DNA of 44,552 bases, from contig CAJNDS010002553.1 of assembly GCA_905221605.1 (NCBI GenBank), forward strand, positions 1 through 44,552, in the 5' to 3' direction. The stretch comes from Symbiodinium natans. Taxonomy: Eukaryota > Sar > Dinophyceae > Suessiales > Symbiodiniaceae. The notes beneath the pieces are model-generated. The model searched no databases and was not told the origin of the DNA. It worked only from the letters and a program-made list of their open reading frames with translations. Every line of letters begins with the position of its first letter. Within the stretch, counting starts at the first letter, position 1. Below, piece after piece: positions 1-9,427 of the stretch. The position numbers were made by a program, and so were the translations under genes.

Positions 1-30
1 TCTCTCTCTCTCTCTCTTTCTTTGAAAGAT
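1..30. repeat. TC microsatellite
   Basis: Simple TC dinucleotide run at the window edge, decaying into TTTC. Confidence 0.8.
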
Positions 31-745
31 CTTCGCAATTGGGGGTGGGGGGGCAGGTTTGGGGGTTGGGGTTCGAGGCTCCGCGATGTCTTGAGGTGTC
101 GCGTGAGAGACCTCACACACGCATAGATGGCATCCTGGTTTTTGGTCGGAACGACCCCCCACCCCCCCCAAACCCCTCAAAATTAGGTCGCGTGTGCCAT
201 CTTTTCCCCGATTTTACAGATGCCATCTTTTCGGGGGGCCCTATAAGTCCGAAATCTTTACAACCAGTCTTCCGTGAGAAAGTTGCTGAAATGTTGCACC
301 CACTCGCTGTCTTCCCTTTGCAAACCCCCCATGGCTCTTGCTGCGTGGAAAGTAGCTCGCATCACTATGGAGAAACACAGTCATGCATCCAATCATCAAG
401 ACCGAAACATTGGCTGTTCTGCATGGACCGCATCCTATACCTTGAACCCTGGAGTCTCAACCTCGAAACTTGTGTAGTCAAACTTCAAATAGCCATCTGT
501 TCCTTCCTTTACTAGATTCTGCCATTCATTTGGCATCTTTTGGATTCTCCAAAAAATCATTAGCAATAAAGCCACAACATGATTTACCTTGTAGTCTGTC
601 GTCAACAAAATGATCTGTTTTGGGGCTTAATATATTTTACTGGTTCTACTGCTTTTTTTACTATTTATCTCTTTAATATCTTTCTTTAATCTTTTATCTG
701 ATGAAGGAATTAATGACCCAGTATATGAAAGGTCACCATAAACAT
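31..745. other. unique sequence, no supported gene
   Basis: Non-telomeric DNA. A 158-codon plus-strand open frame (39-515) is present, but its composition is biased by C- and G-runs and I recognise no domain. Positions 500-745 are AT-rich and form the 3' flank of the minus-strand gene that stops at 746. Confidence 0.4.
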
Positions 746-1333
746 CTACGCCACTATTTGGACCCTGTTGGCGATGGTGTCCATGACCTTCCTGTGGATG
801 ACCTTGCGCTTGGGGGTCTTTGGGACGAAAGGCTCCATGAACTTGGCGACTGCACGTTGGACCTTGTACTCATCGGACGGTTTGAACGCCTCTTCTGCCT
901 GTCGTTTTGCCTCGGCTGTGGCTCGTTCTGCCTCTGCTGTGGCTCGTTCTGCTTCCTGAACCTGCCGATAAGTCCAAAAGGCAGCCGCTGAGGCTATCAA
1001 AAAATCCCTGCTGTCACCCACGGTTTGGACAAAGGTCTGAGCAGCTTCCTGCGCAGACACATCTGCTGACACTCGCTCCGGCGCTGCCACGATGCATGTG
1101 CACCACTGCACCACACAGTGGAATGTTTCGGCGCGCGCCCAATCCCACCTGAAGGGGCTAATGCAAACACGAGCCGGAAGCAACAACTGCCAAAAAAACC
1201 TTTTTCATTCCCGGCATAGTATGTCTTCCCACTCCCAAGCCTCCGGCGGAGGCACAAAAACCGGCTGGGTCAGCACAAAGCCCACGGCGAGGAACAGCCA
1301 CTGTTTCGCACCGGTTTTGCTTTTCCACGCCAT
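746..1333 (-). CDS. probable small gene: hydrophobic N-terminus plus Ala/Glu-rich coiled coil
   Basis: The minus-strand ATG at 1333 opens MAWKSKTGAKQWLFLAVGF, a short basic segment followed by a hydrophobic stretch, like a signal or anchor. The frame stops after about 42 codons. A strong acceptor-like site (seven T then GGCAG, near 1187) precedes a second open segment running to the stop at 746-748. That segment holds FLIASAAAFWTYRQVQ, then a duplicated ERATAEA heptad-like stretch (coiled coil), and ends FMEPFVPKTPKRKV...NRVQIVA. The donor between the two segments is not certain, because frame choice depends on a short intron of about 50-130 nt. A CTTAAG 20-30 nt upstream of the ATG could serve as a trans-splice acceptor if this is a dinoflagellate (inference). 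Family not recognised. Confidence 0.5.
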
Positions 1334-1758
1334 GGCTCGATCAACGACACAGCTTACTTAAGTTCGGAAGCATTCTGCGTTAAGGGTGTTTCCCTAGACA
1401 CACCGAAAAACTGCCATGTGTGCTCCTGTGCTGATGCGATGCACCACCGAGGCTGACAACACCCTTCAGCGGCATGAAAAAGAAAGTCTGCTGAATTGAA
1501 AGCCGTGCCGCAGTAGAGTCCAAGTCATGGGCTCACCAAAAATGCAAAAAGAGTCACTCTACGACCCAAGCCCTGAATCACCCAAAATCCCATAAATTCT
1601 ATCAACCCCATCGTGCCCGTTGGGAAGAGAACTACCTTAGGGGGAGTAGGGATAAGATATATGATTAGATATATGATATGTGGGGTGTGGGGGTAGCTAA
1701 CATCCCGACGGGCATGAGCAATCCTAACTGTTTCCAGGGCTTTGCTAGAAAGGCTTTA
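1334..1758. other. intergenic sequence
   Basis: Upstream flank of the 746-1333 gene. I see no coding signal and no repeat beyond AT-rich patches. Confidence 0.4.
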
Positions 1759-2487
1759 CTTCGGGTTTAAGGTTTAGGGTTTAGGGTTTAGGGTTTAGGG
1801 TTTCGGGATTCGGATTTGGGGTTGGGGCTTTGGGTTCAGGTCTTCAGGGGCGGAATAAGAGCCTGAACAACGTTTAGGGTTCAGCATATTTCTGTCGAGT
1901 TTTCGCAGAGTTGACTGAAAACCCTGAAACCTTAAAACCCGAAATTTGTAGGGTTGAGGGTTTAGGGTTTAAAGTTTAGGGTGGGGGGCCAAACCTGAAG
2001 CTGCTTGGGTTCAAGGTGTAGCGTTTTAAGGCCTAAGCTCCACTAAAGTACATGACCGGAAGGCCCTGAGCCAAACCCCTGAACCCTGAACCTTCAGCCC
2101 TGACCCCCTCAGATCCCAGCTGAATAAAGAACCTGAAGCCCGCAAATTTTGACAAGCAACAATGGGCCCTTAAAAGGGGACCCCGTACTTATAGGGTTCT
2201 CAAGGAAGCGGGGTTCGGAGGGGTATGTAACCCAAGGCTCCCTAGTACTCCCTGCTACTCCCTAAGGCTCCCTAGGCTTCCCTAAGGCTCCCTAGGTACC
2301 TACCCCCCCTTGAGGCCCCCCTCCCTTCAGAATCCTATAACTTATATACCCCTTGTACACCCAAAAAATTTTTGGGGCCATACATCGGAACCCGGTAAAG
2401 AAGGGAAGGGACCTTATTAAGGACTCTAAACCCTTGACCCTTGACCCTAAACCCTAAACCCTAAACCCTGAACCCTAAACCCTAAAC

Positions 2488-2580
2488 CCCTTGGAGACCC
2501 CCAAGTGGCTCCCATCTCCGGCGCCTGGGCATATGCGCCTCGTAGCCGCGGAGGAATTCCGCACAGCGTTCGGGAGACTC
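2488..2580 (-). CDS. exon island, unknown protein
   Basis: A 31-codon open segment, phase 0 at both ends, beginning after an ACACCCAG acceptor at 2581 with ESPERCAEFLRGYEAHM and followed by an Arg-rich run and WEPLGGLQG. Its 3' border is the donor GTTTAGGG, the first unit of the adjacent telomere-type tract read on the coding strand. Function unknown. Confidence 0.5.
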
Positions 2581-2774
2581 CTGGGTGTTTTTTCGGAGAG
2601 ATCAGGGTTTTGACCTTAACCCTAAACCCTAAACCCTAAACCCGTGAATCCTAAACCCTAAACCGTAAACCCTAAACCCTAAAATCCTAAACACTATAAA
2701 CCCTAAACCCGAAACCCTAAACCCGAAGCCCGAAGCCCTAAACCCTAAACCCTAAACCCTAAAAGGGATCCCAG

Positions 2775-2850
2775 TTTCAAAGCAGCCCGCATGGTCAAAG
2801 CTCGCACACTCTGGTCCAAAACCCCAAGCCCCTACACCCTGAAAGACCTC
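2775..2850 (+). CDS. exon island, strand uncertain
   Basis: Plus strand: acceptor ATCCCAG, open segment FKAARMVKARTLWSKTP then SPYTLKDL, and a consensus donor GTAAGC at 2851. The minus strand is also open (acceptor GGTCTTTCAG; GVGAWGFGPECASFDHA), with no clear donor. The plus donor is better, but most neighbours are on the minus strand. Confidence 0.35.
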
Positions 2851-2958
2851 GTAAGCTAAATCACCTTTAGGGTTTAGGGTTTAGGGTTAAGGGTTTGGGG
2901 TTTGGGGTTTAGGGTTTAGGGTTTAGGGCTTGGGGTTGAGGGTTGAGGGTTGTCGGGC

Positions 2959-3015
2959 AATGAAAAGGGCACCCTCTTCTTGTCCACCCGCAAAAAGCTG
3001 ATACAAGGGCGAACC
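2959..3015 (-). CDS. exon island, unknown protein
   Basis: Textbook acceptor TTTGCTTTGCAG, then exactly 19 codons, GSPLYQLFAGGQEEGALFI, ending at a GC donor (ATT/GCCCGA). Both ends are phase 0. The same ATT/GCCC donor form ends the exon at 12515. The opposite frame (GNEKGTLFLSTRKKLIQ, with a stop) is weaker. Confidence 0.5.
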
Positions 3016-3299
3016 CTGCAAAGCAAAGCGAACTAAAAAAAGATAGGGTTTACAGTTTAGGGTTTAGGGTTTAGGGTTTAGGGTTTAGGGTTTAGGGTCT
3101 AGGGTTTAGGGTGGCAGTGTGAGAAGCCGGCAGGCAACACGGCTTATGCCCATAGGCTGGCATTTCCGTTTTCAGACGTCAGGACTGCAATTTTACATTG
3201 GGGTCTAAGGCTTTGAGTTTAGGAACTAAGGTTCAGGGTTTAGGGGTTAGTGTTTAGGGTTACCCTCAACCCTAAACCCTAAAACCCAAAGCCCTAAAC

Positions 3300-3513
3300 C
3301 CCCTTAAGATGCCTGGGAGAGGAGAACGAAACGGCTCTTGGCTCGCGAGGCGCGCGCTTTTGTCAGATTGCATGGGTTCCCCTACAATAGCTGAGGCCAT
3401 TTAGGGATAGTTAAGGCTATTGAGGGATAGGGATAAGTAAGCCTACTTAAGGCTATGTAGTAGGGGAACCCATGAACACTGCCATCTTTGGGCTTGCGAA
3501 CCCCCCGTCCGCC
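3300..3513 (-). CDS. exon interrupted by a palindromic element
   Basis: Minus-strand acceptor AAAATCAG at 3514, then GCG GAC..: ADGGFASPKMAVFM up to 3475. After the element at 3375-3470 the same frame resumes, QSDKSARLASQEPFRSPL then PGILRG, ending at donor GTTTAGGG (3299). Deleting the element with one CATG copy keeps the frame open. A splice from GTTCCCC to TTGTAG inside the element also keeps the frame, adding three codons. Protein unknown. Confidence 0.45.
3371..3474. mobile_element. 96-bp palindromic MITE/introner-like element with CATG duplication
   Basis: Element 3375-3470 has perfect 11-bp terminal inverted repeats (GGTTCCCCTAC and its complement) flanked by CATG at 3371-3374 and 3471-3474. 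The duplicated target is itself palindromic, so the termini could also be read as 15-bp inverted repeats without duplication. The interior is a degenerate run of TAGGGATAG and TAAGGCTA. No coding capacity, so non-autonomous. Confidence 0.6.
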
Positions 3514-3744
3514 CTGATTTTCAGGGTTTAGGGTTTGGGTTTGGGGTTTAGGGTTTGGGTTTGGGGTTTAGGGTTTGGGGTTTAGGCTCTTCGGGCTTAG
3601 GGTTTAGGGTGTAGTGGGGAAGGTTGTTTCCTGAGTATTGAATCTTGAATTTTGGGGGTAGGGGGCAGGGGTGGGGGGAGATGCAGGGGAGCAGGGGGAA
3701 AACCCTAAACCCTAAGCCTAAACCCTAGACCCTAAACCCTACAC

Positions 3745-3828
3745 CGTAGCGTTGACGGCTCTGTGGCTGTGATGCATCATGTAGACGCTGGCGATGCTGG
3801 CCATGTTGGACCGGCAGAAGAGCACGTC
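3745..3828 (-). CDS. exon island, unknown protein
   Basis: 28 codons, phase 0 at both ends: acceptor GAGAAGTAAG at 3829, DVLFCRSNMASIASVYMM then HHSHRAVNAT, donor GTGTAGGGTTTAGGG at 3744. The next coding-strand island upstream is 4495-4546, and the 52-bp minisatellite lies in the presumed intron between them. Confidence 0.5.
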
Positions 3829-3852
3829 CTTACTTCTCCAATAACCAAGGGA

Positions 3853-3941
3853 GGTTTAGGGTTTAGGGTTTAGGGTTTAAGGTTTAGGGTTTAGGGTTTA
3901 GGGTTTAGGGTTTAGGGTTTAGGGTTTAGGGTTTAGGGTTT
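3853..3941 (+). repeat. near-perfect TTTAGGG tract
   Basis: About 12 heptamers with one TTTAAGG variant. It abuts the exon at 3745-3828 on one side and the minisatellite on the other. Confidence 0.95.
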
Positions 3942-3945
3942 ATTA

Positions 3946-4492
3946 TTCCTACTCAAGAAGGAAACCCAAAACGTTTAAAGTTCAGCTGTTGGCTACTTCC
4001 TACTAAAGAAGGAAACCCAAAAAAGTTTAAAGTTCAGCTGTTGGCTACTTCCTACTAAAGAAGGAAACCCAAAAAGTTTAAAGTTCAGCTGTTGGCTACT
4101 TCCTACTAAAGAAGGAAACCCCAAACGTTTAAAGTTCAGCTGTTGGCTACTTCCTACTAAAGAAGGAAACCCAAAAAAGTTTAAAGTTCAGCTGTTGGCT
4201 ACTTCCTACTAAAGAAGGAAACCCAAAAAGCTTAAAGTTCAGCTGTTGGCTACTTCCTACTAAAGAAGGAAACCCAAAACGTTTGAAGTTCAGCTGTTGG
4301 CTACTTCCTACTAAAGAAGGAAACCCAAAAAAGTTTAAAGTTCAGCTGTTGGCTACTTCCTACTAAAGAAGGAAACCCAAAAAGCTTAAAGTTCAGCTGT
4401 TGGCTACTTCCTACTAAAGAAGGAAACGCAAAAAGTTTAAAGTTCACTACTTCCTACTAGAGAAGGAAACCCAAAAAGCTTAAAGTTCGGCT
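3946..4492 (+). repeat. 51/52-bp minisatellite with trimeric higher-order structure
   Basis: About 10.5 copies of a unit with core TTCAGCTGTTGGCTACTTCC followed by TACTAAAGAAGGAAACCC. Core starts are at 3981, 4033, 4084, 4135, 4187, 4238, 4289, 4341, 4392 and 4443, giving spacings of 52, 51, 51 repeated three times. Variants after AAACCC (ACG, AAAAAG, AAAG) also cycle by three, so a 154-bp trimer is the true unit. Confidence 0.9.
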
Positions 4493-4494
4493 GC

Positions 4495-4546
4495 TGGAGA
4501 AGTAAGCGTCGTAGCCGCTGTTCCGGTCGAAGAGCAGGTAGATCAT
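4495..4546 (-). CDS. exon island, unknown protein
   Basis: Minus-strand open segment MIYLLFDRNSGYDAYFSS after GACTGGAG, ending at a possible GC donor (TCCA/GCAGCC). The start is uncertain, since LE before MIY may also be coding. Probably the same gene as 3745-3828, although the donor chosen here does not match that exon's phase. Confidence 0.4.
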
Positions 4547-4981
4547 CTCCAGTCCAAGTAGGGACCTGATCTGAACTGCTGGCTGGGAATGAGGGACGAG
4601 GTACCTACATAAACTAATGAACCCGCAGTTCGAAAACAGAACGCACAGGCTTGCATAAGAGGGTTTTGGGTTGAGGGTTGAGGGTTTAGGGTTAGGGTTT
4701 AGGGCTTAGGGTGCAAAGACTTCAAATTTCTGACCTGTAATCAGCAACGCCCAGGCCTCAAAGCAGGAACTAAACCCTGAACCCTGCACTCTTGGTAGGG
4801 TTTAGGGGTTTGAGGTCTAAGGTTTTTGTTAAGGGTTTAAGGGCTTAAGGGTTCAGGGGTTAGGGACGTAGGGTTTAAGGTGTAGGGTTCAGGCTGGTTT
4901 GGGGTTAAGGGTTTAGGGTTTAGGGTTTAGGGTTTAGGGTTTAGGGTTTAGGGTTTAGGGTTTAGGGTTTAGGGTTAGAGC

Positions 4982-5072
4982 CTTCCTTCCATCCCTTCTG
5001 GCCCAGAAGCGAAAGGGCGATAAGCAGCATCAGGCCTGGCAGGGAGCGTGTGCCAGGGTTCCGGATTTCGGG
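4982..5072 (-). CDS. exon with one transmembrane helix
   Basis: After acceptor CCCCGAG: PEIRNPGTRSLPGLMLLIAL then SLLGQKGWKE, ending at a GC donor (GAAG/GCTCTA). LPGLMLLIALSLLG is a clear hydrophobic helix flanked by charged residues. The plus strand is also open (FLPSLLAQKRKGDKQHQAW) but less convincing. Protein family not recognised. Confidence 0.5.
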
Positions 5073-5104
5073 CTCGGGGAACCCTAACCCCTAAACCCTA
5101 AACC

Positions 5105-5285
5105 CTAAACCCAAAACCCGGCAAGGTCATACAAAGAGCGGGCAAGGTCATATAAACAGTGGGCAAGGCCATGTACAGATTGGGCAACGTCATGGGTCCG
5201 ACGGACCTTGCCCACTGACTTTCTGACCTCGCCCGCTGCTTTGTATGACCTTGCCCAATGAATATATGAGCTTGCCTGCAAAGTC
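5105..5285. repeat. inverted array of GGCAAGGTCATA units
   Basis: Four roughly 20-bp units (GGCAAGGTCATACAAAGAGC and variants) on the left are followed by about four complementary units (GACCTTGCCC...) on the right. The whole block is a long imperfect hairpin centred near 5200. Not telomere-type. Confidence 0.75.
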
Positions 5286-5383
5286 ATTAACGTGTATGAT
5301 AGAGTGGTTTAGGGTTGAGGGTTTAGGGTTTAGGGCTGAGGGCTGCGGGCTGAGGGGCTAGATTCAAGGTTTCCTATGCCCAC

Positions 5384-5469
5384 CCGTCCTCCCGCCAGCC
5401 TCGCTGCCAGTGCCGCCAGTCCGGCAAGACCAGGAGACCAATGCTCCCGCAGAGGATGAGGAAGTACTC
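5384..5469 (-). CDS. exon with one transmembrane helix
   Basis: Acceptor CCTAAACAG, in which the telomere-type tract supplies AAAC, then EYFLILCGSIGLLVLPDW and RHWQRGWRED, with donor GG/GTGGGC at 5383. 28 codons plus 2 nt. The hydrophobic helix is followed by a basic and aromatic loop. Confidence 0.55.
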
Positions 5470-5894
5470 CTGTTTAGGGGGGTAGGGTTTAGGGTTTAGG
5501 GTATAGGGTTTAGGGTTTAGGGCTTAGGGCTTAGGGTTGTAAGGTTTAGGGTTTAGGGCTTCTAGAGAAAGATTTCCTGCGACTGTAAGGACACTCGTTT
5601 AGGGCATGTGGTGCTTTCTGTTTTGGGCCGTCAGACGTTGGACACTGTAGGGATCCGAGTTTTCAAGGGGTCTCTTAAGGGTCTGGGGTTTAGGGTTTAG
5701 GCTTTAGGGGTCCGGCCTTTTGGGCAAAAAGACGTCTTCCGCCCTTGGGATTTGCGGAAGGTCTACTATGGGGCTGCGTAGGCTATGGCTGGCTTAGGGC
5801 TGGAGTTCAGGGTTGTAAGGTTGACCTTTAACCCTAAACCCTGAACCCTGAACCCCAAACCCTAAACCCTAAACCCTACACCCTAAACCCTAAG

Positions 5895-5971
5895 CAGGAG
5901 CAGGGCTCCGGGTACTGGCCGTTCTGAGTTGGGGCTACCTGCGAAATCGACCAACACGTGAGGCCGTTTCG
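5895..5971 (+). CDS. exon island with consensus donor (plus strand)
   Basis: The intron side ends AAACCCTAAG (repeat-derived acceptor). The open segment then reads GAGLRVLAVLSWGYLRN and RPTREAVS, with a perfect GTAAGTG donor at 5972. The minus strand is also open (acceptor TTTCGCAG; VAPTQNGQYPEPCSC), so strand is not certain. Confidence 0.45.
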
Positions 5972-6373
5972 GTAAGTGAAGGTCCCTACTTGGGCACGAC
6001 AAAACATCCTCAGGGCCCCGCTTTTGCTAAATCCGAGACCCGAAACCCCGAACCCGAAGCCCTAAACCCGAACCCCGAACCCCGAACCCCAAGCCCTAAG
6101 CCCTAAGCCCGAAACCCCGAATCCCAAGCCCATGAAAGGACCCCAATTGTAGGAAAGCGATCATGTAGTAAGGCTGCCAGGCTTAAACTTCTGAGGGCCA
6201 CCGAGGCTTGTTGCGCTGGTTTAGGGGTTTAGGGCTCTTGGGGTGTTTGGGGTTTTGGGGGGTTTGGGGGTTGAGGGTTTAGGTTTAGGGTTTAGGGTTT
6301 AGGGTTTAGGGTTGAGGGTTTAGGGTTTTGGGTTTAGGGTTTAGGGTTTAGGGTTTAGGGTTCAGGGTTGCGC

Positions 6374-6433
6374 GGCTCCCGCCACAGGATGGGGCTGAGA
6401 TACCGCGCCAGGAGCATGATGCCGATCATCAGC
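6374..6433 (-). CDS. exon with one transmembrane helix
   Basis: After acceptor CTTGCAAG: LMIGIMLLARYLSPILW then REP, with the 3' border uncertain (possible GC donor). A hydrophobic helix of the same character as the neighbouring minus-strand islands. Confidence 0.45.
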
Positions 6434-7084
6434 CTTGCAAGGGCTTACAGCGCTTGGGTTTTATAGGGTTTTATAGGTGTTTATAGGGTTTATAGGGCTT
6501 TGTAGGGCTTAGAGTTCATAGGCTTTTATAGGGTTTATAGGGTTTAGGGGCCTTATTATAAGGGCAGGGTTTAGGGTTTAGGGTCTAGGGATGAGGGTTT
6601 AGGGTTTAGGGTTTTTATAAAGGTTCTAAGGGGAGAAAAGTGTTGGTTCAAGGTCCACCCCCCAAGAAGAGGTAGCCTTGTTATCGTATTGGGGGGTTCC
6701 GAGAAGCAGGGACCCCCAGTATAGATCCCAAAATAGTAGGATCCCCATATAATAAGGGCCCAAATATGGTACCAGCCCTAAACCCTAAACCCTACACCCT
6801 AAACCCCAAACCTCACAGTCGCCAAGCCCTCCCTGTCAAGGCCAAGCTTGGAGTTTACTTGTTTTTTAGGGCTTTTAGGGTTTAGGGTTTCGGGTTTCGG
6901 GTTTTAAGGGTTTGTAGGGTTTATAGGGCTGAAATGGCTTAGAGGGCTTATAGGGTTTATAGGTTTTATAGGGTGTTTAGGGTTTCTTAGGGTTTTATAG
7001 GGTTTCATAGGGTTTATAGGGTTTGTAGGGTTTGCGGGGCTTGTGGGGTTTGTGGTCTCGGGTTCAGGACTCAGGGGTTAGAAC

Positions 7085-7138
7085 CAGGCCCACAACATGG
7101 CTACTCAAGGCACACCGTGCTTTTTTGAGGATCGGGGT
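7085..7138 (-). CDS. exon island, unknown protein
   Basis: Acceptor CACCGCAG, then 18 codons, TPILKKARCALSSHVVGL, with donor GTTCTA. Both ends are phase 0. The acceptor resembles those at 8339 and 12874. Confidence 0.45.
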
Positions 7139-7381
7139 CTGCGGTGAGGCGGGTGCGTCAAACGCCCCAAAGCCCACCCCAAACCCTAAACCCTAAACCC
7201 TAAACCCCAAACCCAAAACCCTAAACCCTAACCATACCCTGGAGGATTCAGGGTATAGGGGCGCTTCAGGCTGCACGGGGCTTAGGACGCCCAAGCCCTT
7301 TCAGGCCTAACCCGAGACAAGAGATCCGAGACCCGAAACCCGAAACCCTAAACCCTAAACCCTAAACCCTAAACCCTAAGC

Positions 7382-7479
7382 CAAGCGGCATGTTTGCCAG
7401 AGCATGGACCCAGTGTTGCGTGACAGTGCTGATGATGAGCACGCCCGACAAGAAACCGAGATTGGCTCCGAGGCCGATC
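7382..7479 (-). CDS. exon with one transmembrane helix
   Basis: Acceptor CATTCAG, then IGLGANLGFLSGVLIIST and VTQHWVHALANMPL, ending at CTTG/GCTTAGGGTTTAGGG, a GC donor formed by a variant telomere unit. The Gly-rich hydrophobic helix is typical of transporters, but no family was assigned. The plus strand is also open (MFARAWTQCCVTVLMM) with a GTTTAGGG donor. Confidence 0.55.
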
Positions 7480-7766
7480 CTGAATGGTTTAGGGTTTAGG
7501 GTTTAGGGTTTAGGGTTTAGGGTTTAGGGTTTAGGGTTCAGGGTTCAGGGTTTAGGGTTTAGGGTTCAGGGTTTAGGGTTTGGGATTTGGGGTTTGGGGT
7601 TTGGGGGTTTGAGCTTGACTGAGGGTTTTTGGAGTTTTGGGTTTGCGTTTAGGGTTTGGGTTTGGCGTTTAGGATTTGAGGTTTAGGGGGACAGGTTTTA
7701 AGGCAGCAACACAAATCCCTCCGACACCCTCAACCCTAAACCCTTAACCCCATAAAAACCCTAAAC

Positions 7767-7829
7767 CGTAGCACAGGCGACCCAGGTCGTTCGCCCGCAT
7801 CCTGGACCGCATTTCGGTGATACGCCCCC
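7767..7829 (-). CDS. exon island next to a poly-G tract
   Basis: RITEMRSRMRANDLGRLCY follows a coding-strand poly-G run ending GGGAAG, and ends at donor G/GTTTAGGG (7766). The upstream border is uncertain because of the homopolymer. Confidence 0.45.
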
Positions 7830-7832
7830 CTT

Positions 7833-7857
7833 CCCCCCCCCCCCCCCCCCCCCCCCC
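7833..7857. repeat. 25-nt homopolymer C run
   Basis: Pure C on the plus strand, next to the 7767-7829 exon. Length is likely to vary and to be error-prone in assembly. Confidence 0.9.
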
Positions 7858-8242
7858 GAAAGAGCCAACTCTGTGAGCGGCTAAGGTTCAGAAAACGTCA
7901 ATTGTGTATCCGGAACCCATCCGCTTGTTGCAAAATGGTCTAATACCTCAACCCTAAACCCGAAACCCTGAACCCTGAACCCTGAACCCTAAACCCTAAA
8001 CGCTAAACCCTGAACCCCAACCCCGGAATAGGTTAGGGTAGGCAAGAGCCGCCTCAAGCAGCGTGGGGTGGAAAAAAAAAAAAGTCAGATGGCTCTCCGC
8101 AGTTGGCCCATTCTCACCAGGGATATAAGGTGTACCATTCCCTCATACCTTATTAGGAAAGCGATCAGCCCTGCACAGAACAAATGAAGCCCTGAAGCAC
8201 TGAAGCCCCAAAACCCTAAACCCTAAACCCTAAACCCTAAAC

Positions 8243-8338
8243 CCCAAGCGTTTCTGCAGCCCCGGATCATCCCGTCGCATTCCCCGGTCGACTTCCAGCC
8301 AATGATGGAGCCGGCCGTCGCGCATGAGAAGAGCACCT
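8243..8338 (-). CDS. exon island (both strands spliceable)
   Basis: Minus: acceptor CACCGGCAG, GALLMRDGRLHHWLEVD then RGMRRDDPGLQKRL, donor GTTTAGGG. Plus: acceptor TTTCTGCAG, PRIIPSHSPVDFQPMMEP, donor GTGAGG. Both readings are open with good borders. The minus reading fits the neighbours. Confidence 0.45.
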
Positions 8339-8519
8339 CTGCCGGTGAGGACTTCGCATTGACCTAAACCCTAAACACTAAACCCTAAACCCAAACACTA
8401 AACCCTAAACCCTAAACCCTAAACACAAAACCCTAAACCCTAAACACTAAACCCTAAACACTAAACCCTAAACCCTAAACCCTAAACCCAAAAAACCCTC
8501 AAACCCTAAACCCGAAGAC

Positions 8520-8608
8520 CCTCTTGGAGGCCAGCCCGAAACTCCAGAAGCTGGGTGTCCGAATGGCTTTCAGGGCATGTTGGCTTGAGGCTCCTCGGGA
8601 GTTGATGA
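8520..8608 (-). CDS. exon island, unknown protein
   Basis: INSRGASSQHALKAIRTP then SFWSFGLASKR, 29 codons plus 2 nt, with donor GTCTTCGGGTTTAGGG. Acceptor CCAAAAG. Confidence 0.5.
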
Positions 8609-8690
8609 CTTTTGGAGTTTGACGGGTTTTGGGGTTTAGGGTTTAGGGTTTAGGGTTCAGGGTTTCGGGTTTAGTGGGGAGAAAAGGCAC

Positions 8691-8782
8691 GGTTGTGGCC
8701 AGCAGCTGCGTCCTGCGAAAGATGAAGAAGTTCCCGTGCAGCATACCCAGCAAGTTGACCTTCTGGCGCCGCGGATTGACGG
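8691..8782 (-). CDS. exon island, unknown protein
   Basis: After GAATCAG (or a later CCAGAAG): VNPRRQKVNLLGMLHGNF then FIFRRTQLLATT, donor GTGCCT. Basic and hydrophobic in alternation. Flanked by CCCTAAA on the left and degenerate CCCTAAA on the right. Confidence 0.5.
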
Positions 8783-9047
8783 CTGATTCCTCAACCCTAA
8801 ACCCTAAACCCTGAACCCTAAACCCCAAACCCTAAACCGTAAACCCCAAACACCAAACCCTAAACTTCCTAAACCCCAAGCCCTAAACCCTAAACCCCAA
8901 ACCCCAAACCCCAAACCCTAAACCCTAAACCCTAAACTTCCTAAACCCCAAACCCCAAACCCTAAACCCTAAACCCTAAACCCTAAACCGGCTCCACGGT
9001 GCGGGGGGCTTTGGGTTTAGGGCTGAGCGGCCCCTCGGCTAGAACAC

Positions 9048-9102
9048 GCGCCTGCGAAGGCCTGCCTGGAGCCGTGAAGCCCTACTACTGAAGACCTTGA
9101 AG
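9048..9102 (-). CDS. exon island, unknown protein
   Basis: Acceptor AAAAGCAG, FKVFSSRASRLQAGLRRR, donor GTGTTC. Its entry phase matches the exit phase of the exon at 10243-10326, the next confident exon upstream on the coding strand. Confidence 0.4.
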
Positions 9103-9114
9103 CTGCTTTTGGTT

Positions 9115-9300
9115 TAGGGCTTAGGGTGGTTTAGGGTTTAGGGCGGTTAGGGTTCAGGGCGGTTTAGGGTTTAGGGCGGTTTAGGGTTTAGGGCGGTTTA
9201 GGGTTTATATAGGGCGGTTTAGGGGGTTTAGGGTTTAGGGCGGTTGGTTTAGGGTTTAGGGCGGTTTAGGGTTTAGGGCGGTTAAGTGTTTAGGGCGGTT
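9115..9300 (+). repeat. 17-bp composite of telomere unit plus GGC
   Basis: About nine copies of GGCGGTTTAGGGTTTAG-type units: two heptamers plus a GGC spacer. This block then passes into about 16 heptamers, mostly perfect with a few variants such as TTTAAGG, to 9410. Confidence 0.8.
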
Positions 9301-9427
9301 TAGGGGGTTTAGGGTTTAGGGTTTAAGGTTTAGGGTTTAGGGTTTAGGGTTTAGGGTTTAGGGTTTAGGGTTTAGGGTTTAGGGTTTAGGGTTTAGGGTT
9401 AGGGCTTAGGGTTTGATGTTTGTTCTG

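Noticed and set aside
8643-8828. GLGFRV and LNPKP peptide strings at many frame ends
   Set aside because: They are TTTAGGG or CCCTAAA translated, not protein motifs. Only the unique middle of such frames was considered.
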